Source of the DNA: Diadophis punctatus similis
Lineage: Eukaryota > Chordata > Lepidosauria > Squamata > Dipsadidae
Length of the DNA: 64,000 nt
NCBI GenBank assembly: GCA_023053685.1
Contig: JALIGW010000040.1
Coordinates: 341,001-405,000, forward strand
Direction: 5' to 3'
Shown: positions 62,373-64,000 of the stretch, in pieces
Layout of the letters: every line of letters begins with the position of its first letter
How positions within the stretch are numbered: the stretch's first letter is position 1
The notes under the pieces: model-generated
Seen by the model: only the letters and a program-made list of their open reading frames with translations
Database searches by the model: none
What the model was told of the DNA's origin: nothing
Translations under genes and position numbers: made by a program

Positions 62373-63299
62373 TGTCAGGCCGAAGCCATTTTATTGGGGA
62401 GCTTAGGCCTGCCACACTTTATAGTATTCTACTATGCATTATCTACTGTGGGAAAATGGGAGGGGGGATTGTATGAGGTTGTTAGTATGTAGCCATAACA
62501 AATTCTTTCTAGAAAGCCAAGGTCATCCTTTGTCTCTGCACCTCTGCACCTGCAAGGAAGGAGATGGGTGGACTGCCAGCATGGCAAATGAAGATAGGAC
62601 AACGTGATGGATTTGTGGATGTGGGGGCAAGGACTTGAACTTTCAACTGGGTGGTGAAACCCGGAGGACTTCAGATTCGGGTTTCATAACATATAGAAAA
62701 AATCTATGATTTGATGTTCTATTGTGAAAATTGGTAAAGGTGGAATTCCCCATATTCTTTTTATAGTATAAAAATTTTGAAATAATGTATTTATAATTTA
62801 TAATTTGGGATTTATTGTTAAAATAAGTAAATGTGGAATTTTTAGGTATGGGTTTTTAGTTCGTGGAAATTAGAGAGGGGGGGGAAGAGATGAGTAATGA
62901 AAATAAGGATGGATGAAAGCATTATGGCTTGGTTTTGAAGATAAAGAAATAAGATAATAAAATAATTAGTAAATAAAATAGACAACAGCGATTACATTAA
63001 TTGATTAAAAACTATTTGTGTAATCCGGATGACGAAATTAGAAAAAGGAGGTCAAATGATATATACCGAATGTTAATATATAAATGAATGGATGTATTTT
63101 TGTCTTTTATTGAAGGTATATATGTTGTTATATATGTATTTTGATGTTTAAGGTGGAGAAAAAATAAAAACTTTTTGCAAAAAAAAATTTGGGGTTTCAC
63201 CCAGATGTGGCAACATGCCTATATTAATAAATTGGAACTTTGAGGAATACTTTGCCTTGGACTCTGATTTAATTTTGGATGCTATTTGGAACCCTGACA
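62373..63299 (+). mobile_element. Solo Gypsy-B-type LTR, split by an L1 3' end
   Basis: TGTCAGGCCGAAGC to AACCCTGACA, matching the Gypsy-B LTRs; exact 5-bp duplication GTAGG (62368-62372, 63300-63304). A ~510-bp insert separates its two parts (62373-62686 and about 63190-63299). Confidence 0.95.
62687..63189 (+). mobile_element. L1-like 3' UTR fragment with poly(A)
   Basis: An AT-rich block ending AAAAAATAAAAACTTTTTGC and an A-run (63160-63187), inserted in the solo LTR. GGGTTTCA occurs on both sides, a probable target duplication. No coding part; assignment to L1 is from the general look of the 3' end. Confidence 0.6.
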
Positions 63300-63419
63300 G
63301 TAGGTGTATTCTACATCCAGGAATTAAGAGAGATACAAATGTAAATAGGGTAGTAATGAAACTAGCTAAGCTGTTGCATATTGTCTTTGAGAAAGCTCGT
63401 GAAGTGTGGGGCAATTGAA

Positions 63420-64000
63420 GAAAAAGATATATTGCCCGTTTCCTCAAAAAGAGGAAAAATTAAAATTCAGTTATCTACAGACCAGTCAGCCTGACATTGA
63501 TTTCTTAGAAAATTCTAGTTCATAATGAGATTGACTTGTAAATTCCTTGAAAACTGTCCAGTAAGTACCGGAAGTCAGCATGGATTTGTCAAGAACATCT
63601 TGTTGAGGTAACATTTGTTTTTGATCACATAACTTTAGTGGATTGGGACAATCCTGTAGTCCTGACTTCCCAGCAAAGCATCTGGCAAGATATGCTTCGT
63701 AGGAAGCTACTTAAGCAAGGGCCGGAAGGCCTGACAATTAAGTAGATACAAGGCTGGCCTGAAAAATTACTCCCTAATGATTTGTAATCAGAGTGGAGAG
63801 GGATATCCATGGGGTGCCACCAGATCTGTCCTGAGTCCTCAGTATTTTATTAACCATTTAGATGAAGATCCCAAGGAAATACTTGTTGAATACCCGCTTG
63901 ATAGAATTGGAGAGGGAGGTAACTAATGTCCTAAAGGACAGAAATAAATTGATGGGTTGAGAAAGTGGACTGAAAGTAACAGAATGACATTTAACATTTA
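63420..64000 (+). mobile_element. CR1 LINE remnant, cut by window end
   Basis: Decayed CR1: a YRPVSLTLIS-like stretch (63475), GSQHGFVKN (about 63568), an RRGYPWGATRSVLSPQ-like GVPQGSVLGP relic (about 63800) and a NHLDE stretch. Multiple frameshifts. It continues past 64000. Confidence 0.82.

Overview
This is nuclear DNA from a vertebrate, almost certainly a squamate reptile and probably a snake. The basis is the mixture of repeats: CR1, L2, L1 and BovB/RTE LINEs together, tRNA-derived squamate-type SINEs, chromodomain Gypsy elements, many short hAT derivatives, and a pentanucleotide microsatellite sitting directly on a CR1 3' end. I found no host protein-coding exon, tRNA, rRNA, CRISPR array or prokaryotic feature that I could defend. 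Nearly everything recognisable is a transposable element (TE), and most copies are nested in older ones.

Layout. 1-1525: a LINE split by a hAT element. 2430-10400: a CR1 copy split by a SINE, which is split by an L2, which is split by an L1 and by an unusual 1.2-kb element with ~290-bp terminal inverted repeats (TIRs). 10398-15350: a minus-strand CR1 split by a 3.86-kb hAT-bounded segment with an 8-bp target-site duplication (TSD). 16599-17858: a GC-rich hairpin element. 18990-21300: decayed L2 and CR1. 21440-25930: an L2 split by an internally deleted Gypsy (Gypsy-A), itself hit by two hATs and a TA-flanked element. 26500-29990: L2, SINE, LINE and a solo LTR. 30190-36110: a nearly full-length L1. 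38075-44517: an ERV-type solo LTR holding a decayed chromodomain Gypsy (Gypsy-B). 44925-48665: CR1 and a hAT remnant that keeps only a BED zinc finger. 48800-53542: a young Gypsy (Gypsy-C) with identical LTRs and an uninterrupted 1377-codon gag-pol frame. 55775-58990: a decayed BovB/RTE LINE split by a palindromic element and a solo LTR. 59175-64000: CR1 pieces, another hAT, and a solo Gypsy-B-type LTR hit by an L1 3' end.

How the parts relate. TSDs (5 bp for LTR elements, 8 bp for hAT, 18 bp for one L1) and interrupted frames give a relative order of insertion. CR1, L2, SINE and BovB copies are the oldest layer. Gypsy-A, Gypsy-B, ERV-type LTRs, hATs and the L1s are intermediate. Gypsy-C is the youngest and the only element that still looks competent. 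LTR boundaries, TIRs and TSDs were read directly from the sequence. Family names for decayed pieces rest on recognised protein motifs and are less certain.
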